Positions 23,410-31,800 of a stretch of 41,834 nucleotides of DNA are shown here, piece by piece. The notes beneath the pieces were generated by a model, which did not search any database, was not told where the DNA came from, and saw nothing but the letters and a program-made list of their open reading frames with translations. Every line of letters begins with the position of its first letter. The stretch's first letter is position 1. Where the stretch lies: positions 1 through 41,834 of the forward strand of contig NZGF01000076.1 in the NCBI GenBank assembly GCA_002690915.1. The letters run 5' to 3'. Made by a program: the position numbers and the translations under genes. The stretch comes from Crocinitomicaceae bacterium (GTDB lineage Bacteria > Bacteroidota > Bacteroidia > Flavobacteriales_D > Sanyastnellaceae).

Positions 23410-24222
23410 CTACTTGCGCTCTTTGGTGCGGAAGGGCAGCGACATTTGGTAGGCCAAATCATCCCCGCGGCTGTCGTCTGCCACATCCAAGCCGTACTTG
23501 ATTTGAGCTACGTCGCCGTCCACCATCGTACCAAACAATCGATCCCAAATGCTGAGCATGTTGCCGTAGTTCCTGTCCGTCCAAGGCGCTTCAAAGTGGT
23601 GGTGAAATTTGTGCATACGCGGCGTGACAAACACCCACCCCAATACCCGCTCCAAGCCATCCGGCAAGTCGATATTGGCATGCGTCATGTACGTGAAGAA
23701 CACCGTCAAAATCCGGTAGAAGACATAGAAGGCAATGGGCGCACCCGTCACAACAACGGCCACCACCGCGAACCCTTCGCGCACAATAAAGTCAACGGGA
23801 TGGTGCCGCGTACCGGTCGTTACGTCCACGTGCGTATCGCTGTGGTGCACCATGTGCAAATTCCACAGCAGCGGCACATTGTGCAAGCACCAATGCACCC
23901 CAAACTGCGCGATGAAATCAAACACCACAACCGCGGCAAGCAACTCCACCCATGTCGGCGCCTCAAACCAATGCAGCAACCCCACCTGCGCCTCAGCGCC
24001 CCAAGCAAACACGCCCACCGTCAGCAAACCAAACACCACGTTGATGACCATCGTCGTCGACAGAAACACCAAATTTGTTCGGGTGTGTTTCCAGCTTCGG
24101 TATCCACCCGTGAACATCGGTCGTACGCCTTCGATGATGAAATTCAGCGACATGCACACCACAATCCAGCCCAACTTTTGCCAGGACGGCATGTCTTCAA
24201 AAAAGGTCAAAAATTGGTCCAT
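23410..24222 (-). CDS. Sterol desaturase / fatty acid hydroxylase-type membrane di-iron protein
   Basis: A 270-residue integral membrane protein with about four to five hydrophobic segments. The three histidine clusters of the fatty acid hydroxylase superfamily are present: HWCLHN, HMVHHSDTH and HKFHHHFE, which together bind two iron atoms. Start is placed at 24222 (MDQFLTFFED); the frame extends upstream but without similarity and overlaps the divergent gene's leader. It probably hydroxylates or desaturates a lipid chain; the substrate (fatty acid, sterol-like or carotenoid) cannot be told. It is the first gene of a tight minus-strand unit with the intradiol dioxygenase. Confidence 0.88.
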   Translation of the reverse strand: MDQFLTFFEDMPSWQKLGWIVVCMSLNFIIEGVRPMFTGGYRSWKHTRTNLVFLSTTMVINVVFGLLTVGVFAWGAEAQVGLLHWFEAPTWVELLAAVVVFDFIAQFGVHWCLHNVPLLWNLHMVHHSDTHVDVTTGTRHHPVDFIVREGFAVVAVVVTGAPIAFYVFYRILTVFFTYMTHANIDLPDGLERVLGWVFVTPRMHKFHHHFEAPWTDRNYGNMLSIWDRLFGTMVDGDVAQIKYGLDVADDSRGDDLAYQMSLPFRTKERK

Positions 24223-24320
24223 AACGACACGCGATTTTCTACTCACAATAATAAGTCCCGCAGGAAGAGTTCCACGTTCGATTTGTGAGCGTGTGAATGA
24301 GGAAGTACCTTTTTTGCGTG

Positions 24321-24326
24321 AAGGAG
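24321..24326 (+). promoter_or_regulatory. Shine-Dalgarno site that decides the start at 24330
   Basis: AAGGAG lies 3 bases before the ATG at 24330. Strong Shine-Dalgarno sites are uncommon in Bacteroidetes, so this supports 24330 over the upstream ATG at 24297. Confidence 0.45.
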
Positions 24327-24329
24327 TAC

Positions 24330-25415
24330 ATGACATCTGTTTGGTTCGTAGCATTTGTTGGATTGATGAGCACGGTCTCTGGTCAGAATTCGACCACACC
24401 GTGCGAGTGGTTTGACCACAACGGCGACGGCTTCCTGGGTGCCAACACTTGGTTGTATGTATTGAGCCAATACGGCACTTCCACGGGTGAAATGGACATC
24501 GACGATAATGGCATGGTCGATCTGCGTGACTTCCTGCAATTCCTGCCATACTTCGGGGGACAATGCCCGGTAGCGTGGGCTGACACCACCTCCGGCCACA
24601 TCGTGGATGTACTGCTCGTCGAATATGCCGTCCATGATGCGGAGTTGGCAGGCCTTGTGGACAACTTGCCTGCGGAGTCAGTGACCTATTGGTTGTACGC
24701 ACAACTTGCGGAGCCGACTGATGGCATTTTGTCCATGTACGGTGACAACGAAGCACCGCTGACGCTGGAAACCGATGGTAGTTTTTATGGATTTGGAACC
24801 GATCCAGGTGAAGCCATCACCCTCGATTCATACAATCCGCTGTTCAACCCATTTGCACCCGCCAACGAATTCATGACGTGGTTCACCCTCGATGAGGAAC
24901 CGGGCGACAATTGGAACACCCCTTCGGCAGGATTCATCACCGGGACGGCGGACGCTACCAACGGAATGGCTGAAGCCGGCTTGATTCAGATCAACGACTC
25001 CGTTGGTGGTGGATCCTTCTTTCAGGGATACTGTTGCGATTCGGATGGCCTCGTGCTCCTTGGGCAGTTTACCGTTGTCGGCTCCACCGCTTTCAATGGC
25101 ACCATCAACCTGCTTGCCGAAACTGCCGGCAGCACGGCAATTGAGTTTGCCGAAGGCATGACGTTTTCTTCCAGCAACCTAGCGGTTTTTGGCTGCATGG
25201 ATCCTGAAGCGCTCAACTTCGATTCAGAAGCCACCCACGATCCCTTTGGCGACTGCGCGTATGCCGGCGATTTCAACGGCGACGGGGAATACACGGTCGA
25301 GGACTTGTTGGAATTGCTCGCAGATTTCGGTTGCACGACTTGTCCCCAGGGCGACCTCAACGGCGACGGCGTGGTCAGCGTGCAGGACATCTTGCTCTTC
25401 CTGACCTTCCTCTAA
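24330..25415 (+). CDS. Exported protein with dockerin-like modules at both ends
   Basis: A 361-residue protein with a signal peptide (residues 1-19, ending TVSGQ). Near the N-terminus are two EF-hand-like loops (DHNGDGFLG and DIDDNGMVD) with helices in the dockerin pattern. Residues ~85-275 form a beta-rich domain without a recognised motif. The C-terminus has a GCMDPEALNFDSEA module and another pair of loops (DFNGDGEYTVEDLLELLADF and DLNGDGVVSVQDILLFLTFL). Calcium binding is expected. No T9SS PNP domain. The beta-rich middle may bind or be a structural domain. Start choice is helped by an AAGGAG site. It converges with the TonB receptor gene, 4 bases away. Confidence 0.75.
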   Translation: MTSVWFVAFVGLMSTVSGQNSTTPCEWFDHNGDGFLGANTWLYVLSQYGTSTGEMDIDDNGMVDLRDFLQFLPYFGGQCPVAWADTTSGHIVDVLLVEYAVHDAELAGLVDNLPAESVTYWLYAQLAEPTDGILSMYGDNEAPLTLETDGSFYGFGTDPGEAITLDSYNPLFNPFAPANEFMTWFTLDEEPGDNWNTPSAGFITGTADATNGMAEAGLIQINDSVGGGSFFQGYCCDSDGLVLLGQFTVVGSTAFNGTINLLAETAGSTAIEFAEGMTFSSSNLAVFGCMDPEALNFDSEATHDPFGDCAYAGDFNGDGEYTVEDLLELLADFGCTTCPQGDLNGDGVVSVQDILLFLTFL

Positions 25416-25419
25416 TTCC

Positions 25420-27387
25420 TCAAAACTTCCACACCAACTGCACCCGCACGTTGCGGCCGGGCTCAGCGATGTTGAGCTCCCTCAACATGCTCATTGTAGG
25501 GATGAATTCTGCGTTGAGCAGGTTTTGAACCGACAAGTTCATGGCCAGCACATCACTCAACTCCCCGCCCGCAGCCAAATGAACCAAAGAGGCATCGCGG
25601 TTGTGGTTCCAGACGACGTTAGCGAACAAGCCATTGAGCTGGCCAGCGCTCCCGTTCGCCCATCCCACGGTACTGCGGAAGGTCGCTGGCGGAATCAACG
25701 GCAGCGCCTTCCCACTTCCGTCGCGTGCATCGACGAGGGAAAAGACCGCATTGGCGTGGAGGTGCTTCCATTCAGCAGGCCTCACTTGAACGGAGGCTTC
25801 GCCGCCATTGAATTGGGCATCGGTGGCCTCCCATGTGTAGACCTGCCAGCCCTCCATTTCCTGACCGGAGGGTCGGATGTAAACGTAATTCGCGATGGTG
25901 TTTTGGTACAGGGCCGCCTCAACCCGCCCCCACTCCGGCTTCCACTCCACACTCGATTCTACGTTGAAGCTCTGCTCCTTCTGCAAAGCACGGTTGCCCG
26001 ATTCAAAGCGGTAGGCACAGTAGTGCACGCCTTGGCTGTACAGTTCAGCCAACCCGGGTGCGCGTTCGTTTCGCGCCACGCTCATGCGCAACGTGGTCGA
26101 CTCACTGAGGTCCCAGTGGGCACCGACGGCGAGGCTATTCAACCAATCGGTGCGGGGCGCATCCTCGGTGGTGATGCGGTAATCGCTTCGTCCGGAGACT
26201 TGAACGCCGCCTTGTTTTAGCGGGCGGTCAAACACGGCGAAGGCACTGTTCTCGGTGGCGGATGAAGTGGGAATCAGGGGCGCGTAGAGCAATTCCACTG
26301 TACCGTCGTCATCGAACTGACTGTTGGCTTGAAAACCTTGAACCCCTAATGTGGTAATCCAACCGCTGGATTGCTCCCGGTGCAGGATGGTCTCCCAGCG
26401 CAGGGTCCGCAGGCTCATGTCCAACGCAAGCAATTCCAGTTCACCTTCGCCCGGTTGGTCTTCCTGGATGCGGTCAAATTCCTTGCGGTGGTTCAACTGG
26501 TACGAAATGCGCGGCGTGACCTGCCAGTCGCCCAAGCCGAATCGCGCGGATGCAGTAACGAGGTGATCGCCAGTCTGTTGGTACCCGTTGTACCCGATGA
26601 GGCCGGCCGTGTTGTAGGCGGACGAATACGCGCCTTCGATGACACCCCACGGGCGGATGTACCCAAAACTGCCTTGCCCGAAGAATTGCTGGTAGGCTGA
26701 ATTCTCGACGTGGTCGCCATTGGGCACGCGGTAATCGCCTTGCTCCTTGAAGCCGCCGCGGAACGAGTGAAACGTCTTTTTGCTGCGTTTCTCCGTGGCA
26801 GCTGTCACTTGCCAGCCGTCCGTGGCGGAAAAGCCGCTAAGGCCGATTCGGTTTTCGCGTCCTTGTCCGGCTGCAGGGGCTTTCGGAATGAAATTGAGCA
26901 CACCACCGTACGCGTCTGATCCGTATGCCAAGGTGGCCGGCCCACGAATCACCTCCACCGCTTGAACACCTTCTTCCGGGAGGTAAATGCCGTGGTACTC
27001 TCCCCAGGCTTGGCTTTCGATGCGGGCGCCGTTGAACAACGTCGCCACACGTAGCCCAGAAAGGCCACGGATGACCGGGCGCAATGTGCCGGCACCATTG
27101 GACACCATGTCGACTCCAGGCAGTGCGGTCAGGGCCTCGATGCGCGACGTCGCCGGAATTTGGTCCAAGGCGGTCGCCTGCAACACCTCGGACGGTTTCA
27201 TTTTCGGCCGAGAAGGATTCAACGGAGAGGCCTGGACTTCGGCAACGCCCAGCGCATTGATTCGGGACTCGAGCGCCATCCACACCGAATCCTCAAACGC
27301 TTCCTCCACGTGCGCGTCCTGCCCCAGCACAGGGGATGCACACAAGCATGTGAGCATCAGAATCATCGGTGCTTTGCGGCGTTTCAC
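25420..27387 (-). CDS. TonB-dependent outer-membrane receptor (ZnuD-like)
   Basis: A 655-residue receptor. Residues 1-22 are a signal peptide. The plug domain covers ~48-165 (LFNGARIESQAWGEYHG, VIRGPATLAYGSDAYGG) and the beta barrel runs to the C-terminal Phe (QLVWKF). RAPGLAELYSQGVH followed by GNRALQKEQS resembles the barrel region of ZnuD-type zinc or haem-linked receptors, so metal uptake is a reasonable but unproven guess. No N-terminal CarboxypepD_reg domain and no adjacent SusD. It lies 76 bases after the ABM-domain gene on the same strand. No riboswitch or Zur-like box was recognised upstream. Confidence 0.9.
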   Translation of the reverse strand: MKRRKAPMILMLTCLCASPVLGQDAHVEEAFEDSVWMALESRINALGVAEVQASPLNPSRPKMKPSEVLQATALDQIPATSRIEALTALPGVDMVSNGAGTLRPVIRGLSGLRVATLFNGARIESQAWGEYHGIYLPEEGVQAVEVIRGPATLAYGSDAYGGVLNFIPKAPAAGQGRENRIGLSGFSATDGWQVTAATEKRSKKTFHSFRGGFKEQGDYRVPNGDHVENSAYQQFFGQGSFGYIRPWGVIEGAYSSAYNTAGLIGYNGYQQTGDHLVTASARFGLGDWQVTPRISYQLNHRKEFDRIQEDQPGEGELELLALDMSLRTLRWETILHREQSSGWITTLGVQGFQANSQFDDDGTVELLYAPLIPTSSATENSAFAVFDRPLKQGGVQVSGRSDYRITTEDAPRTDWLNSLAVGAHWDLSESTTLRMSVARNERAPGLAELYSQGVHYCAYRFESGNRALQKEQSFNVESSVEWKPEWGRVEAALYQNTIANYVYIRPSGQEMEGWQVYTWEATDAQFNGGEASVQVRPAEWKHLHANAVFSLVDARDGSGKALPLIPPATFRSTVGWANGSAGQLNGLFANVVWNHNRDASLVHLAAGGELSDVLAMNLSVQNLLNAEFIPTMSMLRELNIAEPGRNVRVQLVWKF

Positions 27388-27463
27388 GCCGTGAAATTAC
27401 CCGCCTCTTAACCCAGTGCCCCCCCGGAAGTGTCAGGCTTTCGTCAGAAGGGTACGGGTGGAC

Positions 27464-27775
27464 TTAGTTCGATTCCCAAAGGTCACTGACCAACGTGCCC
27501 TCGCCCATTGACTCGATGGATTCACAGGCGTCGACCATGACTTCACGGGCGTTGGCTGCTTGCACCGGTAACTGCGCATTCACCAGGGCTTCCTTGCTCG
27601 GCCAAAGCGCGTGCGCCCAGTACGTGGTGTCGGATGCGCGGTATAAGCGCGAGCCGCCGCTGCCATTGGCCGTGCGAATTTCATCCGTCACGGCTTCCCA
27701 CGCTTCCTCAAAATCCGCTTGGCGATCGGGCTTGACTTGGAAGACGTACAACACGGCGTATTGAAATTCTTTCAT
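27464..27775 (-). CDS. ABM-domain (antibiotic biosynthesis monooxygenase-like) protein
   Basis: A 103-residue cytoplasmic protein of the dimeric alpha/beta-barrel type (YVFQVKPDRQADFEEAWEAV, then YRASDTTYWAHALWPSKEAL). The start is placed at 27775, giving a normal length; the upstream frame runs through the divergent gene. Such small proteins may be oxygenases, haem-binding proteins or structural; no catalytic residue can be picked. It is upstream of, and on the same strand as, the ZnuD-like receptor. The divergent thioredoxin-fold gene begins 40 bases away. Confidence 0.75.
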   Translation of the reverse strand: MKEFQYAVLYVFQVKPDRQADFEEAWEAVTDEIRTANGSGGSRLYRASDTTYWAHALWPSKEALVNAQLPVQAANAREVMVDACESIESMGEGTLVSDLWESN

Positions 27776-27815
27776 GATGGTCGAAGTTTGTGGCACAAAC
27801 ATAGCACGCTCACCC

Positions 27816-28376
27816 ATGGCCCTCACCCCCACGACCTCCATCCCCCTCGGTTTTGAAGCCCCATCGTTCACCCTTCCGGATGCCCGTACGGGTGACGTCA
27901 TGAATAGCGGAGACCTCATGCAAGAGGGACCATCGGTTGTGGTGTTCATGTGCAACCACTGCCCGTTCGTGGTGCACCTGATCGACTCCTTGGTCGAGTT
28001 TGCGGCAACCTACCAGGTCAAGGGGCTCAACTTCATCGCCATCTCGAGTAACGACGTGGCGAATTACCCGCAAGATGGCTTTGAGCAGATGCGGGACCTG
28101 GCCGCAGAGAAGGGATTCACATTCCCCTACCTCTACGATGAATCGCAAGAAGTGGCACGCGCTTACGACGCCGCGTGTACGCCCGATTTTAGTGTCTTTG
28201 ACTCCGATGGGAAATGCGTGTACCGTGGGCAATATGACGGGTCGCGGCCTGGCAATGATGTGCCGGTGACCGGTGAAGATTTGCGAAGGGTGTGCGATGC
28301 CACGCTCGCAGGCGATTCAGTGCCAGCGGACGGCCAAGTCCCGTCCATTGGATGCAACATCAAGTGGAAGGCTTGA
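27816..28376 (+). CDS. Thioredoxin-fold redoxin (AhpC/TSA-like), cytoplasmic
   Basis: A 186-residue protein with a thioredoxin-like fold. FEAPSFTLPDARTG is the usual start of the AhpC/TSA-redoxin group, and FMCNHCPFV carries the redox pair Cys46 and Cys49 (C-x2-C). GLNFIAISSNDVANYPQDG and AACTPDFSVFDSDGKCVY match the later family motifs. The start at 27816 gives normal length; an upstream ATG at 27774 adds residues without similarity. No signal peptide. Thiol-disulfide or peroxide reduction is expected; the partner is unknown. A small inverted repeat follows at 28448-28464 before the large receptor gene. Confidence 0.9.
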   Translation: MALTPTTSIPLGFEAPSFTLPDARTGDVMNSGDLMQEGPSVVVFMCNHCPFVVHLIDSLVEFAATYQVKGLNFIAISSNDVANYPQDGFEQMRDLAAEKGFTFPYLYDESQEVARAYDAACTPDFSVFDSDGKCVYRGQYDGSRPGNDVPVTGEDLRRVCDATLAGDSVPADGQVPSIGCNIKWKA

Positions 28377-28447
28377 GCGTTTAACGCGCGCGTTGTCAAA
28401 TCGTTATTTCTCTGCCTACGGCATGGCGAGCCCCCCCCAGGCTAATG

Positions 28448-28464
28448 ACTCATTATGAATGAGT
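28448..28464 (+). other. Inverted repeat upstream of TonB receptor gene
   Basis: ACTCAT / ATGAGT (6 bp) with a 5-base loop lies 73 bases after the redoxin stop and 84 bases before the proposed -7 element. No T tract. It could be an operator or a weak transcript end. Confidence 0.3.
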
Positions 28465-28547
28465 TGAATGCTAAGCTGTTGAAAAACTAACGGAATTGTC
28501 GTGATAACCCTGTCCTTTGGACACGGTGTTTGCTTTGTTGACCCTTC

Positions 28548-28555
28548 TAATTTTG
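28548..28555 (+). promoter_or_regulatory. Bacteroidetes -7 promoter element (TAnnTTTG) for TonB receptor
   Basis: TAATTTTG matches the TAnnTTTG consensus exactly. A TTTG at 28529-28532 could be the -33 element with a 15-base spacer, which is slightly short. It would start transcription near 28562, about 26 bases before the chosen ATG, and is the best promoter match I found in the window. Confidence 0.5.
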
Positions 28556-28587
28556 AGGCATTAAATCATCAGATTCACAATTTGAGC

Positions 28588-31356
28588 ATGAAACATTTTA
28601 TCCAACTCGCCTTCTTGGGCGTTTTCTGCGCAACGGCATCGATTTCGTTCGCACAGATCACAGGTAAAGTCACCGACGCCTCCACAGGTGGTGCACTTCC
28701 TGGAGCAACTGTAATGGTCGAAGGCAGCGGCAGCGGTGTCGCTACCGGACCCGACGGTATGTTTAGCCTGAACGGAGCAGCCGACGGCAACATCGTCGTG
28801 TCCTTCATTGGCTACGAAACCCGCACCCTCGCCGCGAAAGCGGACATGGGGAGCATCGGTCTCGAGCCCACAGCCCTCGGTCTGGGTGCAGCGTCCATTA
28901 TCGCCAACGTCGTTGACATCGCCATTGCGCGGGAGACGCCGGTTGCGGTATCGACCATCTCACCTGCAGAAATCGCACAGAAGGTAGGCAACATGGAATT
29001 CCCCGAAATCATGAACCGCACGCCCGGTGTATACGCCACGAAGCAAGGCGGTGGTTACGGGGACTCACGCATCAGCCTCCGCGGCTTTGATCAGCGCAAC
29101 ACGTCGTTCCTCATCAACGGCCAGCCGGTCAACGACATGGAGAATGGATGGGTGTACTGGTCGAACTGGCAAGGATTGACAGACGTAGCTTCCGGCATCC
29201 AGATCCAGCGTGGCTTGGGTGCATCTCGATTGGCGGTTCCATCGGTTGGTGGTACCGTTTCTATTTTCACGAAAGCGGCTCAGATGGAGCAAGGCGGTTC
29301 GGTTTCGGAAACCATCGGTAACGACGGTTACGCCAAGACCTCTGTCAGCTACAGCACGGGCAAGAACGAAAACGGCTGGGCCTCGTCTTTCTTGTTGAGC
29401 AAGTGGGCAGGTGACGGCTATGTCAACAACACCCAAGGTGAAGGTTGGACCTACTTCGCGGCCATCGGCTACGAACCAGAAGGGTCTAAGCACGCCATGA
29501 ACTTGAGCGTCTTGGGTGCCGGCCAATGGCACCACCAGCGTGACGTTGAGGTCAGCATCCGTGACTATGACTACTTCGGTGAAGGCGGGCAGGAACTCAA
29601 CGACGGCAAGATTGATCGCCGCTGGAACAGCAACGGCGGTATGCTCGACGGGGAAGAGTTCAGCATGCGACGTAACTTCTACAACAAGCCGTTGGCAACG
29701 TTCAACTGGGATTGGAACATCACCGATGAACTGACGCTCAACACGTCATTGTACGGTTCGGCTGGCCGTGGTGGCGGAACAGGACCACGTGGTCGCAATT
29801 ACGATGTTCTCCCGTATCGCCAAGATTTGTACTCATTTATGTATGAGGATAGTGTGACGCAGTTCCGCACGGAAGACGGCCAAGTCGATTACGATGCCGT
29901 CATCGCGGATAACCAAGCCGGTGCTACGCCACACGACGGAAGCGTCAATGGCAATTACGAAGGTGACCTCATCGGTTCCAACCAGTGGGGCATTGACGCC
30001 GACACCTCCGGCACCATTTACACGGGAGGTGGCATGATTCGCCGCGCGTCCATGAACTCGCACGATTGGATTGGAGCGATCTCCAACTTGGAGTACAACT
30101 CAGGCAACTTGCGCGCTTCTGTCGGCCTCGACTTGCGTCGTTACAAGGGCTACCACTACCGTGCCCTCAACAACTTGATGGGCTTTGATGCATACTACTC
30201 AGGTGGCAACCGCAACAACAACGGTCAAATCGTAGAGACCACGATTGAAGCAAGCCCATTCAACAACACCGGCCTCAACGGTCCAAAGATTGATTACTAC
30301 AACGTCGGTAACGTGAACTGGACCGGTTTGAACGGCTTGGTGGAATACAAGGCCGACGATTTCACTGCGGTTGTACAAGCAGGTGTCTCTGCGCAGACCT
30401 ACCAGCGTGAGGACTACTTCGACCAGCCCGGCAACGCCATCTCAGAAGTGGCCACGCGCAACGGAGGCTACATTAAAGGGGGTGCCAACTATAACATCGA
30501 TGAATCTTCTAACGTATTCTTCAACGCCGGTTTGATTTCGCGTCAACCGAACTTTGACGGCATCTTCCCAGGCTACGCGAACAACATCAACGAGGATCTC
30601 GAAAACGAGCAAATCCAATCGTTGGAATTGGGCTATGGTTACGTGGGCGACAAGTTAACCTTGAACGCAAACGTTTACTCAACCAACTGGGGTAACCGCT
30701 TCATCTCACAGGGAGTTGGCATCGTTATCAACGATTCCATCACAGTTGACGGTTCAGCCCAGTTCAGCGGCATCAACGTTCAGCATAATGGATTTGAACT
30801 GGAAGCGAACTACTACCCCATGAACGGTTTGAAGATTATCGGTATGCTGTCTCTGGGTGACTGGAGATACACATCAAACTTCGAGGCGGCGGTATTCGAC
30901 GACCAGAATAACGCAGTTGAAGGTCAAGCCTTCACGCTCTTCACCGAAGGCTCTAAGGTGGGCGACGCTGCGCAGACTGTAGCCAACCTCGGTTTGGATT
31001 ACCAAGTCCACCCCATGATCTCTGTTGATTTGGGTGCACGCTACGTAGATAACCTCTACGCAGACTACAGCATCGCGAACTCAGCGTTCTTGAGCGAGGA
31101 TAACCTCGGCGCAGTTAAACTGCCTTCTTACAGCTTGATTGACCTGGGTACTACTGCACGTTTTGACCTGTTGGGCACGGACGCTAGCTTCCGCATCAAC
31201 GTCAACAACTTGCTCGACACCGAGTACATCGCGGAATCTAATTCGAACATTCACGCGGAGGACGGATCTGACACCTGGAACGGTGTGGACACCCGCAACT
31301 TCGTATGGTTTGGTTTCGGCCGCACTTGGAACGCTTCCTTGAAGCTGAACTTCTAA
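28588..31356 (+). CDS. TonB-dependent receptor with CarboxypepD_reg-like domain
   Basis: A 922-residue outer-membrane receptor. The start at 28588 gives a clear signal peptide (ending SISFAQ); the frame upstream of it is leader. Residues ~24-95 are the carboxypeptidase-regulatory-like domain (ITGKVTDASTGGALPGATV, VVSFIGYETR). The plug is ~110-220 (EIMNRTPGVYAT, SLRGFDQRNTSFLINGQPV, VGGTVSIFTKA) and the barrel extends to a terminal LKLNF. The gene has its own promoter and an intrinsic terminator and its codon use looks biased, so it may be highly expressed. No SusD-like gene follows, so it is not a classical SusCD pair. Substrate unknown. Confidence 0.92.
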   Translation: MKHFIQLAFLGVFCATASISFAQITGKVTDASTGGALPGATVMVEGSGSGVATGPDGMFSLNGAADGNIVVSFIGYETRTLAAKADMGSIGLEPTALGLGAASIIANVVDIAIARETPVAVSTISPAEIAQKVGNMEFPEIMNRTPGVYATKQGGGYGDSRISLRGFDQRNTSFLINGQPVNDMENGWVYWSNWQGLTDVASGIQIQRGLGASRLAVPSVGGTVSIFTKAAQMEQGGSVSETIGNDGYAKTSVSYSTGKNENGWASSFLLSKWAGDGYVNNTQGEGWTYFAAIGYEPEGSKHAMNLSVLGAGQWHHQRDVEVSIRDYDYFGEGGQELNDGKIDRRWNSNGGMLDGEEFSMRRNFYNKPLATFNWDWNITDELTLNTSLYGSAGRGGGTGPRGRNYDVLPYRQDLYSFMYEDSVTQFRTEDGQVDYDAVIADNQAGATPHDGSVNGNYEGDLIGSNQWGIDADTSGTIYTGGGMIRRASMNSHDWIGAISNLEYNSGNLRASVGLDLRRYKGYHYRALNNLMGFDAYYSGGNRNNNGQIVETTIEASPFNNTGLNGPKIDYYNVGNVNWTGLNGLVEYKADDFTAVVQAGVSAQTYQREDYFDQPGNAISEVATRNGGYIKGGANYNIDESSNVFFNAGLISRQPNFDGIFPGYANNINEDLENEQIQSLELGYGYVGDKLTLNANVYSTNWGNRFISQGVGIVINDSITVDGSAQFSGINVQHNGFELEANYYPMNGLKIIGMLSLGDWRYTSNFEAAVFDDQNNAVEGQAFTLFTEGSKVGDAAQTVANLGLDYQVHPMISVDLGARYVDNLYADYSIANSAFLSEDNLGAVKLPSYSLIDLGTTARFDLLGTDASFRINVNNLLDTEYIAESNSNIHAEDGSDTWNGVDTRNFVWFGFGRTWNASLKLNF

Positions 31357-31377
31357 GAAAGCAAAACCTCATTTGGG

Positions 31378-31407
31378 AACGGGAGGCTTCGGTCTCCCGT
31401 TTTTTTG
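31378..31407 (+). terminator. Intrinsic terminator after TonB receptor
   Basis: AACGGGAG / CTCCCGTT (8-bp stem, 8-base loop) followed by a run of T to 31407. The best rho-independent terminator in the window; it separates the receptor from the small lipoprotein gene. Confidence 0.85.
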
Positions 31408-31424
31408 TGCCCTATTTTTAGGGC

Positions 31425-31715
31425 ATGAAGCGCGTTTTGATTTTGATAATTTCGGTGGGCCTGTTCACCGCATGTGGTGAACCAGCGGTGGACCTCTCCA
31501 ACAAGGACTTTTCAGACACCTTCAAAAAGGGCTTCAAAGAAAACTGCTTGAAGCAAGCCCGTGGCATGAGCACATCAGACGCCAAGGAATATTGCAATTG
31601 TTCCTTGCGCCAAATCATGATCAACTGGGACAGCGAAGACGAGGCCAGCATGGACCTCAACGGCATGCCCGGCTACGAGGTACACCGGCTGCTCGTGGCT
31701 CCGTGCATGAAGTAA
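31425..31715 (+). CDS. Small hypothetical lipoprotein
   Basis: A 96-residue protein with a signal sequence ending in the lipobox LFTAC (Cys17). The mature part has four further cysteines (NCLKQA, YCNCSL and a C-terminal PCMK), which may form disulfides. A helical pattern DTFKKGFKENCLKQARGM then YCNCSLRQIM is seen, but the family is not recognised. It sits 18 bases after the receptor terminator, so transcription may start within the terminator region or by readthrough. Function unknown. Confidence 0.7.
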   Translation: MKRVLILIISVGLFTACGEPAVDLSNKDFSDTFKKGFKENCLKQARGMSTSDAKEYCNCSLRQIMINWDSEDEASMDLNGMPGYEVHRLLVAPCMK

Positions 31716-31800
31716 ATCCCTTCATTTAACGATTTTCTAACATTCCATGCGAACCTTTTGCAGGGTTTCCGTGTCATTTGGACGCAAACAAGTTGAAACC

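Noticed and set aside
23446-24288. Plus-strand open frame of 280 codons opposite the hydroxylase gene
   Set aside because: Opposite strand of a clear di-iron membrane enzyme; composition is His/Gln-rich and no motif is visible.
25416-27463. Possible cobalamin or zinc riboswitch/box near the ZnuD-like receptor
   Set aside because: Only 76 bases lie upstream of its start, with no recognisable B12 box, conserved helix or Zur-like palindrome.
28431-28438. Run of eight C before the TonB receptor gene
   Set aside because: Could be a slippage site, but it lies outside the coding frame and more than 100 bases upstream of the promoter element, with no sign of phase variation.
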